A stretch of DNA of 64,000 nucleotides from Ischnura elegans (Eukaryota > Arthropoda > Insecta > Odonata > Coenagrionidae), in the NCBI RefSeq assembly GCF_921293095.1, contig NC_060248.1:82653243-82717242 (forward strand). The letters run 5' to 3'. The first letter of the stretch is position 1. Each line of letters begins with the position of its first letter. Below are positions 35,641-46,757 of this stretch, one piece after another. Both the position numbers and the translations under genes were made by a program. A model generated the notes under the pieces. It did not search any database, was not told the DNA's origin, and saw only the letters and a list, made by a program, of their open reading frames with translations.

Positions 35641-36514
35641 ATGGCAAAAAACATTTGAGTACAAACGCAAATCCTGAACATTAATATTGGGGAATCATTT
35701 CTGGTTGGAATCTTTTACGCTCCAAACTTATTCCCCGAGAAAAGATTGATCATGAAATTTAAAACGTAAGTACAATTCATGCTCTTTTATCGTAAATTTT
35801 CTATCATAAAAAAATAAAATATGACGTTATCCGTTACTTTTCCTCAAATTTTCCCATTTCTCTGTTACACCAGTACAATAGCCACCGTTACGCCTATTTG
35901 GTTCGAAATTTGCGTCACTATTTTCATGTACTGTATGATTCAAGCTGCTCAATGATGGCCAAGATATCAGCGTACGGATCCGTAGGTAGCCCACTGGCTT
36001 TTTTAATTTAATGCTCCTATCATTGCTACTAACTCCATAGTTAGGTAAAGGAAAAAAGCCAGTCAATCTAGGTAAGGAAACGTTATGGGTAAAAACATGT
36101 CATGCAATTATACAGTGAGAAATTCCTATCCTCGTTCAGGCTCGCAACCAGAAATTTGCTCCCTAGGAGGAGGAGGGGCTTGGGAAGTATGCGGGCTGTA
36201 TTTACGGCTGCTTTTGTTAAAGGAAGGCGTAAGAAAATCATACATTTCATTAAGTGAGCTGTATATTACGTAAGCGTAATGATAAAAATTAAATTCATCG
36301 TTAGTTATCGGTAGACCATGAGAAATTTATACATCGAAGAATGGAGTGTCAGAGAATAGATGCCTTTGGGCTATTGGTCTCCTCAGCTTTTTTCTCATTA
36401 CACCCGTTAAATTTCTTCATTCATTTCAGATTAATAATGATTTTTCAAGCTCTTTAAGCACAAGATTGAATATGTGCGCTTAATTTTTATAAATAAAAGG
36501 CATAAAAAGTGACA
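35641..36514. other. Non-genic stretch
   Basis: Short open frames only; nothing recognised. Confidence 0.3.
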
Positions 36515-36645
36515 ACAATGTTTTACTATAATAAAATAAATAAGAAAAATAATTCATTAGTAAATAAACAAAAAGAGGAGACTATAATTTTGACGTAACA
36601 CAACTGAATTATTTTTCTTTATTATTTTATTATGGTAAAAAACAT
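36515..36645. repeat. AT-rich foldback, arms about 36 bp
   Basis: TTTTACTATAATAAAATAAA with its continuation at about 36519-36555 is almost the reverse complement of about 36607-36643, around a 45-bp loop. Possible MITE remnant. Confidence 0.5.
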
Positions 36646-36978
36646 GTTTTAAACATTTTATGTAGCAAAATAATGTGCTAATATTCATTCAAAGCCTTGA
36701 TGAAGGTGTGTAAATATGCTGAAAAGTTAGAAAAAAATTGCATTTTAAATTCTTCAAGACCTACACATCAAGGCACTGAAACAACATTAAACATAAAATT
36801 CAATAGAGGGAAAAACTTTATTTATGGAATAATAGTAAAGGTAAAATAACACACAAAAATGCTTTCAAAACTTAATAACTGACCACAATAATTGCTACTA
36901 TCGCCATTATATAAGTATGGGCTGAAACTAGGTTTAGGTAGCGATTCGTTGAAACCATGGTCGTATTTTAATTTTTAA
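36646..36978. other. Non-genic stretch left of piggyBac
   Basis: AT-rich. It ends with the TTAA at 36975-36978 that borders the transposon. Confidence 0.4.
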
Positions 36979-36993
36979 CCCTTTGAGTGCCAC
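36979..36993 (+). repeat. piggyBac left terminal inverted repeat
   Basis: CCCTTTGAGTGCCAC directly follows TTAA. An imperfect dyad (CCACC...GGTGG) continues from it to about 37007. Confidence 0.9.
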
Positions 36994-37629
36994 CGGCTTT
37001 TTGGTGGGTACTCCCAGAAGTGCCATGGGTATTTTGCTAATTTTGTAGGCCTTTTTTCAAAACTTAATAATTTGCTTATTTATAGCTGTTTTTGCATAAT
37101 TCTTTTTGTATTTAGGAGTAAATTCTTTCTTACAAATAAAATATAAAAAATATTGCCCGTTTTTTCTTGGTAAAATGCAATTGTTGTAGCTTAATCTTGA
37201 TTTTACGAGATTGAATTATTTAATTTTTCACTTTTGACCCAAAAATCGAGACGTAATATCCTTTCTACATCAACAAAACAAGAGTAGACATAAAATTTCA
37301 TTGTTTTCCTAGAAAATTATCACATAATCGCAAAGAAAATTGCACAAATTTATAGTTTTTTTACATTTTATTCTTGCAATGACAGTTGCATAAAATTCAG
37401 GAGATATCAAGAAAATTATAATACGAATATTTTCTCACCCATGAGTCTTAAACATGTGAAAACTGTATGGCAGAGATATCTGGATAAAAATAGCAAAACT
37501 TTGCGGTAATTATTACAAAAAAATTATTCACAGTTACACTAAAAGTTATTAAACGTATGCTAGTTGACATTCATACAAAAAATTGCAACATTTCAAACTT
37601 ACTTCCAAATGAAATAAATGAATGTAACG

Positions 37630-39417
37630 CTATTCACAAATATGATAGGAAACACACAGTCCATGTAGACCTTTTCCACATTTAACACAAACTGTTCTAG
37701 ATCTGTGGACGGGGCCGCCATCTTTCCTACTGCATACTACACAAACTTTTTCCCTCCTCCCTGGCAATTTCCTTATCCCGCATATTCCCGTTGACACTGC
37801 GCTGGGAGTGGACAGATTATTCTTTGTGAGAAACCATTCACCCTCAATACTGTCTATTATTTCAGACATAAATTGCAATCTTGAAATATTTTTTCCAGGA
37901 TTGCTTGATTTATAAATGATATAGGCATTCAGTACCATTCTAGAAACTACATTGAAAACTACTTTCTTCCAGTATTTCATTGATCTTCTCTCATCTAAAT
38001 AACCATAAAGCATCATATCCGAAGTATCAATCCCACCCATATACCGATTGTACTGCTCAATGATTTGTGGCCTTTCCTTTGGCAATGTTTGACCCTTTCG
38101 AACAACGTAATTGCTTTTGGCTATCGAGTTAGTTGAAAGTAATAACACTGGATTTTTCTGTGACTTTTTTTCTCGGTATCCAAGGAGGAGAAGCTCTTCC
38201 CATCTAACGTACTTTTTTTCACCCACGCTGAATTTTTCTTTGAGGGGTTGAGGAATTCCTTTCCTATTACGTCTCAACGTACCAGTTAAAAATGTTCTTT
38301 TTTTGAACAAATCACGAGCTAAATCTATACTTGTGAAAAAATTGTCCACTACAACATGATACCCTTTCAAAAAATAGTTTCCAGCAATCAGTAAATTGTT
38401 TACTACTACATGCCCTAAACCGTGTTTTTTTATTTTTTCGCTGTCTTCTTTGGTTTTTGCCCCTTTATAACAATAAAATGCCAGACAATAATTCACCACA
38501 GAATCGCATAGCATCCAGAATTTTATTCCCCATTTATGATGGTGCTTGTTAGGCAAATACTGCAATAGCTGGGAGTGATTTTTAGTGCCTACTAATGACT
38601 CATCTATACTTAGGTACTGATGAGGTGTAAAATGGTGGCGAAAAACATAGTTAGCATGATCAACAATGGGAAGAAATTTAGCACAGGGATCGTAGAGTTT
38701 ATGACCAGGTGGAAATAGTTTCGTATTGTCTGTCAAATGGAAAAATTTCAGAATCAGTTGAAACCTATTTCTGGAAAACATCTTTCCAAACCAAGGGATA
38801 AAGCGAGAGTTAGTAGACCAGTAGGAAAAAATGGATGTTCTTCTCGTGATACCCATTTCCATGAACACCGCTATAAAAGCCCTCATTTCCTCCACTGTGA
38901 CTGGACGCCATTTCTGCATTCTCGAATTTGGTGACAGTCCATCATGTGAAGCCAAAAACTGTTCAGCGTACCTGTTAGTCTCCTTCACAACCAAGTTCCA
39001 GAATGCTCTTGTAAAGAAGAGGTCGAAGTATGCGATTGGAGGAGAATTTTGAGGCGGAAGACGTTTGGGCCCAGGAGTTTCCAAGAATTCAAAACCTGGA
39101 GCCTGGGGTAAATCACAATTGTCCTGAACTGCAAAAAATTCAGGAGAACGATCACTGCTTCCACTTCCACTTTCAAGTTCATCAGAACTGTCACTATCAT
39201 CACTATAATCAATTCTTGCCGGTCTCTTCTTAGCAAATAATATCACACTTTCATCTGAGTCTGATGTCAGTTCCTCTTCACTCTTGTTTCGACGAGAATG
39301 GGCGCTGTCCTCACTTAGGACTGAGTTGTCGTCACCATCACTTAGCGAATTTATATATTCAACTAGTCGGTCATCATCGACACCAAGTGTAAATTCATTT
39401 CTCGACGTTGACGCCAT
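37630..39417 (-). CDS. piggyBac transposase, 595 aa, intact
   Basis: This enzyme cuts and pastes its own element at TTAA sites in the nucleus. An acidic, Ser/Asp/Glu-rich N-terminus (residues about 18-90) is followed by the DDE-type domain (about 125-510). The three catalytic aspartates are visible: D272 in YLSIDESLVG, D358 in YHVVVDNFFTS and D464 in MGGIDTSDMM. The C-terminus (about 559-595) holds a Cys/His cluster, CVVCSRKDG...CVKCGKGLHGLC, matching the zinc-binding domain used for end recognition. Length fits the family (about 560-620). The start is the first in-frame ATG, before SRNEFTLGVDDD. No frameshift or missing key residue. Domesticated piggyBac genes (PGBD type) usually lack the TTAA ends, so this is a transposon. 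Confidence 0.95.
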   Translation of the reverse strand: MASTSRNEFTLGVDDDRLVEYINSLSDGDDNSVLSEDSAHSRRNKSEEELTSDSDESVILFAKKRPARIDYSDDSDSSDELESGSGSSDRSPEFFAVQDNCDLPQAPGFEFLETPGPKRLPPQNSPPIAYFDLFFTRAFWNLVVKETNRYAEQFLASHDGLSPNSRMQKWRPVTVEEMRAFIAVFMEMGITRRTSIFSYWSTNSRFIPWFGKMFSRNRFQLILKFFHLTDNTKLFPPGHKLYDPCAKFLPIVDHANYVFRHHFTPHQYLSIDESLVGTKNHSQLLQYLPNKHHHKWGIKFWMLCDSVVNYCLAFYCYKGAKTKEDSEKIKKHGLGHVVVNNLLIAGNYFLKGYHVVVDNFFTSIDLARDLFKKRTFLTGTLRRNRKGIPQPLKEKFSVGEKKYVRWEELLLLGYREKKSQKNPVLLLSTNSIAKSNYVVRKGQTLPKERPQIIEQYNRYMGGIDTSDMMLYGYLDERRSMKYWKKVVFNVVSRMVLNAYIIYKSSNPGKNISRLQFMSEIIDSIEGEWFLTKNNLSTPSAVSTGICGIRKLPGRREKVCVVCSRKDGGPVHRSRTVCVKCGKGLHGLCVSYHICE

Positions 39418-40304
39418 TTACTGAATCAATGGGCTTCTTCAATTTCGAGGAGGTAAAATGCGATTGCAAACCCGCTCGTCGCAGAAGAATACTGGCTACG
39501 CAAACAGAACTGTGAGCTTTATATAGGTGGGGAAATTTCATTGTGTAGAAGATAGCAAAAGACGGCACACAATGTATTGTTTTATGCTCACCATCATCAT
39601 ATTTCAATTACTACTGTCTTAGATGCCATGAAAACGAGGTTGGAAATCGGAGTCACATTGTCGACTCAGCGCTCCAGCTGACCGATACACATGCTAGGAG
39701 AGATAGCACGGTATCAATTACATAGTATCTTCTCTTCTCTCTTTCGGTGCTAAATATCAAAAACACGATTGAAATGGCACATTGAGTTACAAATGACCTG
39801 TTTGGAAGTAACTGAGCAGAGATATAAACCTCGTGTCTTCCTGTAACGATCATATATCGTCGCGCTGTGAAAAAGAATGCGACGCGCTTCGCAGGGGAGA
39901 ACATTTTTCAAATAAGTTAAAAAGAAATAGGTGTTCGCAAAAAATAAAACAACTGGTAGAACTACAAAATAGGGTGTATAAGATGGTAGTCAATTGATTT
40001 TAGGTGACCAAACAATGTGGCTTATGAAGTACAACATCAAGAAGCTGTTTCGTAAAGACCTAAAATGGTCCTCGGAAATTTCCATCCGTCATATGGTCAT
40101 ATAAATTAAAAAATATGTTGATCGTTGCAATTAACAATTCAAATTATAATGCAACGCGATAAAAAAGAAACCATTCTGGTATTATTCACAATAAAAAATA
40201 TTGATTGTATGAAAAAAATATTGTTTTAGCGGGCTTCATAATAGACGACGATATATCGTCGTTGGCACTTCTGGCGCATTCTGCAAACGACGATATATCG
40301 TTGC

Positions 40305-40319
40305 GTGGCACTCAAAGGG
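40305..40319 (-). repeat. piggyBac right terminal inverted repeat
   Basis: GTGGCACTCAAAGGG lies directly before TTAA and is the exact reverse complement of the left repeat. Confidence 0.9.
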
Positions 40320-40394
40320 TTAATATCGCTAAAAAAAAGTCGTATTTTAATTTATAAACAAAAATAATTTTATAAAATTCATTCAAAGAAATCT

Positions 40395-40530
40395 CTCGGT
40401 GGCGGGCGGTGGGGTAAAGTACTCGCATGCCAAACCGAAGGTCGCGGGTTCGAGTCCCGCGTGGATAAGTTACCCTTACTCCGGGCATGGATGTTTGTGT
40501 ACCTTTTATCGTTAAATGTTATAAAAAAAA
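40395..40530 (+). mobile_element. tRNA-derived SINE
   Basis: GGTGGGGTAAAGTACTCGC resembles an A box and GCGGGTTCGAGTCCCGC is a perfect B box stem. After the head come CCGGGCATGGATGTTTGTGT and an A-rich end. The anticodon arm does not pair, so this is a SINE rather than a tRNA gene. It lies about 70 bp from the piggyBac right end. Confidence 0.7.
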
Positions 40531-40679
40531 CTGTGTAAAGGCTATGAGCTGTTTTCGGAGGTGTGAGAATAAATCATTTAGTCGAATTTTCCCGGTTCTT
40601 TTTTAATTCCGACATCGACGTCAGATAGTTCCAGAAAATTCAGCGTTCAGGTATACCCTCGCCACTCTCTCTTCCCCCT

Positions 40680-41091
40680 CCTTCTGTTCTTCTGACGTCA
40701 CGCATGAGATGAATCCTTCCCCTCCTCTCCCTTGGCGTCAAATAGAGGATCGTCCTCGCGTGGATTAAACCGTAATCCTCCTCGTCCGGAGCATCATAGC
40801 CGTCACAAGCACTCTATCCAGGCAACGTTAATCTAGAGTGATCATCGAATGATCTCGCTTGAGTGATTGTTAATTAAAAATTATTGCTACGAGTCATCCT
40901 TGGTGGCTTGGATGTTTCGGCACCTATAGTTTTGTCGTCGCTGTCCCATCATATCTTCTGTCCGCATAGGCCCTTTCTCTGAGATTGATCACCCGGGCAT
41001 GAAATTGTGACGTGGGAACCAACTGTGTGTGCTAAAACGTCCCTTCCTTAAAGGTGATCCTCGAAAGCATTCTGGCATCAAATATCTCGAG
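40680..41091 (+). promoter_or_regulatory. Candidate promoter and 5' non-coding exon
   Basis: A CpG-richer block holds TGACGTCACG near 40693 and a second TGACGTGG near 41010. It ends in CTCGAG followed by GTAAGC at 41092, a good donor. No TATA box or long open frame is seen. Best read as a possible 5' untranslated exon of an unidentified + strand gene. Confidence 0.3.
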
Positions 41092-43645
41092 GTAAGCAGC
41101 GTCGCAGGAAATGCATTAACCACTTAAGTGCCACTCTACTTGGAGTGGCATATGTGAGAAATCCCAAAGGTATTAAATAAAATATAACATCTTCAAGAGT
41201 ACATTTGTGTTATGTCATTTTTCGGTAAGTTGGTGACCCGCTCGGCGGGAGTGCGTGGCGTCATCTACTCATCCACGAAAGGCTCAAGGCAGTCGATTTT
41301 TTTGTTGCTCATAGTTGAACAATCTGGCGATGGATCGATAAAAGAAAAAATATATCCTCTTTATTCTTAGATATCTATCAGAATTGCTAATCATAAAGTA
41401 TGAACCAGTGCATTTTAATACAATGAAATGGTATTCATCGAATGGTCGTCAAAAATTTCGGAAAGAAAGACGTAGGAGAAGCGAAGTAGATGGAGGAAGA
41501 AAGCAGGGCTAATGGTACTAATGCATTTTCAACTTTACATACAGCTTGTAACTGAGTGTCGTTATTTACCCTCATTTTTTTGCTCTTTCAATTATATCGG
41601 AAGATTTTCCTCACTGATAGTTCGTCTACTTCTTTTTATCGAATATGTCACTGTTTTATTCTGAATATACCAAACATTTGTCTAAATCGATACTAAAGAC
41701 ATTAAATTTAAGAGTTTTTATGATATTAAAGCCAAAAGAGTATCTCATTAATATCTCAGAGTATATTTTTCTTACGATGTTATTTGTTATCCGCTCGTGT
41801 GTTTGTAATTTCATTGCTATCAATAGCATTTCATCTCTTTTCTTCTATATGGAAAATAAATAAATGTTTTCATCCGAACAGATGTTATTTTTACTTTAAG
41901 GATACTAAAAAGCCTTCTTGGGTTCATTCTATCCATTAAATAGCAGTGATTTCACTAAATCTCGGCTTTAGCCGAGGAAATTTATTTCATTTCATTATTC
42001 TAATTTGATTCAACCTATCAATACAAGATCAAATGCTCGAGAGACAATTTGACCGATTTCGCAATTAAAGCATGCAGATCATTCTAAGGAAGTTGTGCTC
42101 ACTACGTAGTAGGAAGCGATTATGTTTCCTAAACGAGCCATCTTACTGTACATAGTTAAAATGTCAATTTCGAATCCGCAGAAAATTTCGCTGATCTTAA
42201 ATTTTGAATTGGCTACTGTCAGATGCCAATGATCTCGTTCACGACTCTTTCCCAGTTGCACCAGTTTTTCAGTGCAATACGGACACGTGGATACACTCGT
42301 AATCACTTTATCTGATCCGAAATCTACTAGAGCTTTGCCTGTGAGTCTTTGTAACTGGATGCTATCCTTGGATTCGTATGTGTAAAAAAATACTAAGTTT
42401 TACTTATTACTAAAATCACATGTGAAATTTAAATTTTTTATTTAACATGAAGCAATTTACCAAGTCAGGCGTCAAACCATCATTTTTTTATAAAAAGTTA
42501 ATTTCCATTATAGCATTTTTTCCCACAACTACCCAGTGTTTGGGAACTCAGAAAGGAATTCCTCTTTGCACACAATTAGTCACTCTGTACGTTAAAAATA
42601 TTATTTTATGGAATGAGTTTGAAAAAAAAATACTTCCCATCACAAACAAAACTAGATTTTCATAATGTTTTCTTTGAGCTGAGGGTGAACGTATCCTTCC
42701 TTCGGTCAACTCCTATGATCTCTAATTAGCCTTTCAAACCCATGTCATAGACATCATTGAAAAACATCCCTTATCAATTCAAGAACGTCTCGTGTTTGAA
42801 GAAAGTTCAGATCTTTTGTTTAAACAAGTGAAATAGAAAAAGCTAAAAAATATAGAGCTCACTCACTCTAATCATAACCTATATGTCATAGGCAAAAGAA
42901 AAAAAATTTAGCCGAGTTATCGTCAAAAAACGTAAAAAGTGATCTTCGAGGATTATCCATGACCTCCTCTGTCCCATCAAGGATTAATTGCTTTTTTGGT
43001 GCCTTCATGTGGCCTACAACTCCTCAAAAAATTTACGGCTGCAAGAATTTTTCCTCTATTCGGCCATTTTCAATGTTTGTCGATTGGACTATTTCGATAG
43101 GAATCACCTAATTGAAGCGATAGCTCAGTTTTTAAAAAATCATTCCCATTTAAGTTAAAGGGACACATCACTGCCACTCGACCGTCCTTTACAGCGACGT
43201 CTTTCGTATTTTTTAAAAACGAACGTATTATTTTAAAATTTTGAGTGGTTTTAAATTTATGTAGAACCCTAACACTATTTGCCAGCATCTCAAAATTTAA
43301 ATCTGTATTCTTTCATGTTTAAAATAGATTATGTGTAACTAGATGCAATCCTGGGATTCATTTGTGTAAAAAATGTAGCATTTCTACCTTTATAATGATG
43401 GTGGAGTGATTTAAATCCAAATGTAATCTATATTTGAGATTCTTATTAATCATGGCCAGCACCCACTCAATTTTCAAATCAAGTATCAAAATAATCACTT
43501 ATGCTTTACGCAAATATTCGCGCATGATTCAATACAAAGTAAAAATTTGATAAATTACACATACGTTTCAGTGGCAAACCCCCACCTTTTTTCAACCGTG
43601 TCTCGTAATTGTGAAAACATATCTATTGTCCAATTATCTATATTA
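41092..43645. other. Non-genic stretch
   Basis: A lone piggyBac-like end, TTAACCACTTAAGTGCCAC at about 41117, continues into the hairpin TGCCACTC...GAGTGGCA, but no partner end was found. Otherwise AT-rich with short, unrecognised open frames. Confidence 0.35.
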
Positions 43646-43718
43646 GATCGTGTGGCCTAATGGATAAGGCGTCGGACTTCGGATCCGAAGATTGCAGGTT
43701 CGAGTCCTGTCACGGTCG
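43646..43718 (+). tRNA. tRNA-Arg (anticodon TCG)
   Basis: A full cloverleaf of 73 bases. The acceptor stem GATCGTG pairs with CACGGTC (one T-G pair), followed by discriminator G. The D arm contains TGGCCTAATGG (A box). The anticodon stem TCGGA/TCCGA encloses loop CTTCGGA with anticodon TCG. The T arm GCAGG-TTCGAGT-CCTGT contains the B box. There is no intron. A run of T at about 43721 is a pol III terminator. Unlike the SINE heads nearby, every stem pairs, so this looks like a working gene. Confidence 0.95.
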
Positions 43719-43730
43719 TATTTTTTTTCG
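43719..43730 (+). terminator. Pol III terminator of tRNA-Arg
   Basis: An uninterrupted T run begins three bases after the discriminator base. Confidence 0.8.
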
Positions 43731-44454
43731 CTTCGTTATTGATCTGAGGCACCCAGGAAAAAGACTTTCGCGACCCCCTAAATAAAAATCTTAAGTTTGA
43801 AGTGGGTCTTGCTACCCTGAATGAGTTGAATACTCACACGTCTACTGCTAAACGTGCGTTGAAATCAGCCCTCACCCATTCATACAAAATAAACTTTTCT
43901 AATTCCACATAATTATTATTGTTACACCTAGACTTGTGTATTCACCCATATCCTCTCGTTCATGGATATCCCTATACTACTCTTCATATTTTTCGATATG
44001 GGCTATAAGAAAATTTGAAATTAATAGGTAGTCATGATTTTGGCTGAGTTTAAAGTACAGAGTCACCGTTTTTGTCAGTACAAGTGATCATGATACCAAT
44101 ATTAAAAGAGAAAATTCTCAAATTCGCTAGCAAATGAGCTGTACCTACTGCGCACTCGAATGATTTTGCCTAAGATGTTGCCTCTCGCTTCACTGACGGT
44201 GGAGTGATTTGAATTTTCCGGGGAAATAGGGCTTTTTACCAGGATGATCAATAACCTTTCAACGCTCGTAAGTCTAAGTACTTTATATCAAACATTTGGA
44301 ACAAATGAATCGCTCGGCGCTCATCACCACGTCGCGGAATTGTTTAACCGATCAAAAGCCACCCGAAATGGCAGAATATCGGGCATATTCTGAAAATGAC
44401 GGAGATTCCAAATTTTTTCTGAAAAAAATTTAACCTCTTTATTTTTTGTCTATC
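43731..44454. other. Non-genic stretch
   Basis: No gene or element ends identified. Confidence 0.3.
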
Positions 44455-44730
44455 TTTATGTTGCCGCCTCCATTAAAATGGGGACTATTTTGAAGGTGGC
44501 AACATAAAATCTCTTAGCACATCTTGTGATCTTCGAAACACTTCTCAAACTCAATCTGTGGGATAGCCTTTAGCTCTTGCTCTTTTAATGTCGTCTATTT
44601 TTGTTAAACATCCCTTCTTTCAGATTCGAATATACAAAAAAGTCACACGGAGCCATATCTGGCGAATATGGAGGCTCCGACATAGTGAGAGTGTAGTTTT
44701 TGGCCAAAATTTAAGAAAAAGAAATGAAAC
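44455..44730 (-). mobile_element. mariner-type transposase C-terminal remnant
   Basis: Broken frames on the - strand give EPPYSPDMAPCDFFVYSNLKEG, in which the Asp of SPDMAPCDFF corresponds to the third catalytic residue of mariner transposases, then DIKRARAK and, in another frame, QIEFEKCFEDHK. These match the usual DIKENSLKELKAIP...FEKCFEDWKKR order. At least two frame changes and stops break it. The N-terminal and first catalytic parts were not found upstream, and no terminal repeats were seen. Confidence 0.7.
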
Positions 44731-44938
44731 GTGAGCCAAAAATCGCCGATCTCATAAGAAAACACTCCTCACGTTAGCGGCTTCCGCATACAAATTAAAC
44801 AATGAATAGAGCTGAAAATTCTATCATACTTCAGCAGCATGTACTCCGACACGATAAAAAAAATGACTATCGGACTCTCCTAACTCGCGAGAAATTAAAA
44901 AATTTAGTTCCCGAGATCTTCTGAACACGCCTCTTATA

Positions 44939-45328
44939 TCAAGCTTCAACTGGACCAACTGATGCGTCCTCTATGAACTCCCATTGGATCAAGCGGACAA
45001 TTTCGCCTTGGAATTCTACGCGGCCATGAATGTTCGTTAGAGACCGCGCACCAATTACAAATCTTACGATTTTTGGGGGTTTTAACCCTGGCGAAATCCG
45101 AAACTCTACCTGCCCTTGAGACGCTGTTTGGAAACACGTAAAGCGTAGGTACGAGCCGAAAATAAACGACCGAAGACGAGGTTTTCGACAGGAAGGGTGA
45201 GGTTGAATCGCAGGACGGAGGGGGATGTGGATTTTAAAGTTTACTTCCGGCCCTCTGAACCTAATGGCGTGATTTATTACCGAGAAATGGTAAACATTGC
45301 CGCAGTAAAACACAGTGAAGGACAACAA
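44939..45328 (-). other. 129-codon open frame, unassigned
   Basis: The frame is open for 129 codons in a GC-moderate patch, and a second frame is also open at 44946-45137. I see no domain, signal peptide or splice-site support. It is probably repeat-derived or chance, perhaps part of the same old insertion as the adjacent mariner remnant. Confidence 0.2.
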
Positions 45329-45339
45329 AAGTAAATGGA

Positions 45340-46690
45340 GAATGTGAAGGTTAGAAAACAGTCGACCATCGGATTTTTTTTAATCGCTTTCTGCCTTACA
45401 ATCTTCCATTCCATCTCAATATGGCTAGTAAAAAAAGACGTTTGCTGCTTTGCTGCGGATTAAGATAACTATTTCGGTTTTTCCTGGATTTCGAATTGAC
45501 CTTCGCTTCTACGACTATTCGATTAGAATTGTGTGACGCCATTTCCAACGATTTAAAGAGTATCAATCGTTAGTGTTTTTATTTGACTTGAATGCAAGTT
45601 TACAACCATGGAGTTTGTTTCTTCCTCCCAAATACCGTTGTGCGTGTTGTAATACTCAAATTTTATAATTTTTCATTTACTCTTAAGTTGTTCTGTAGTG
45701 CATTACTTATGATATTATGTGAGATACGCCAGAAACCCTGAGATTGTGTGGGTAAGCTGAAAATCAAATGAAGAAATCCCAATGTACCAAAAACGTACTG
45801 TGAGTCAAATGTAAAATTACAAAAAAAACATTATTTGGAAGTATTAATTACTGTGAGTTTGCAATGCAGTGCGGGAAGACACACTGTAGAAGTTGGAAAT
45901 TTCGAAAAGTTGATTTTCCTTGAAACTTAAGGAAATAAAGGAGAGGAGGCAAACGACAGCTATAGTAATTTATTTATTTTATTTTATTTATCAACTTATT
46001 TATTTATCATTTATTATCATCGAATAAAAGCATTGATTAATACTTAAAGGTGGAAACATACCTTATGACATTAACTTTGATTTAGAGAATTATTCAAAAC
46101 AAACATTCAATATCGAACATTAGGCAATATTTTTTCTATACCTTGTTGCACAATGCGCTAAAAACTAGCGAATATCGTCCCATACAATAAATTTTAGGAA
46201 ACAGGCTTGTTCAAAAAGAGATACTATCTACACAGTTAAGATATTATTCAATTGCAAGCTAGGAATTGGAAATATAATAGGGGAAAATATTGTTCCAATA
46301 ATCTGCTTCAACATCTTCGTTTCAAAATTTCCAATTCATATTTTCAAATAGGCAATGGTCGTTATAAAGATAAAAATTCATAATTTCTAATCGGAAAGGT
46401 ATTCCAATGCCTTTTCTATCAGCAATTGTCAAGTTTTACCTTTATAAAGGTCATTATATCTCTAGGTTTTACAAGCATAAGTTGGATACCTTAGATACTG
46501 ACAATTCGTAATTAAAAGAGGAGGTTTGGTGAAGGAAAATATTTTGTACGATGATACAATAAGTCAAGAAGTAAAACTTCAAGCCCCTGGAAATGCGATC
46601 TTCATGTAGGATTTTTTAAAGCTTGTACATAACATACATATTAGTATTTCAAGATTTCTCAGATTAATTACAAGTGAAACTCCACGGGAG
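45340..46690. other. Intergenic stretch downstream of lectin gene 1
   Basis: A (TTTA)n-like simple repeat lies at about 45968-46020. No gene. Confidence 0.4.
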
Positions 46691-46694
46691 GGCC

Positions 46695-46700
46695 TTTATT
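46695..46700 (-). terminator. Poly(A) signal of lectin gene 1
   Basis: AATAAA on the - strand, 58 bp after the stop codon at 46758. Confidence 0.65.
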
Positions 46701-46757
46701 CGTTATGAATATTTCTAAATATCACTCATACAGCACCCCCATTGAGTAGTAGAAATT

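Larger units (their letters stand above)
36979..40319 (-). mobile_element. Complete piggyBac transposon, 3341 bp
   Basis: TTAA borders lie at 36975-36978 and 40320-40323. The terminal repeat CCCTTTGAGTGCCAC is perfect at both ends. A subterminal 12-bp inverted repeat CCAGAAGTGCCA lies at 37014-37025, with its complement at 40263-40274. Its spacing from the two ends differs, as in classical piggyBac. Near the right end are palindromes ACGACGATATATCGTCGT (40245-40262) and ACGATATATCGT (40290-40301), each followed by TGGCAC. One intact transposase gene fills the middle. Perfect ends and an open gene suggest recent arrival. Shorter elements at 15557, 26027 and 58268 have related ends. Confidence 0.95.

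Noticed and set aside
40395-40475. A second tRNA gene
   Set aside because: A and B boxes are good, but the anticodon and acceptor stems do not pair and a SINE body follows.
41117-41160. Another piggyBac-type MITE starting at TTAACCACTTAAGTGCCAC
   Set aside because: No matching right end with TTAA was found within several kilobases.
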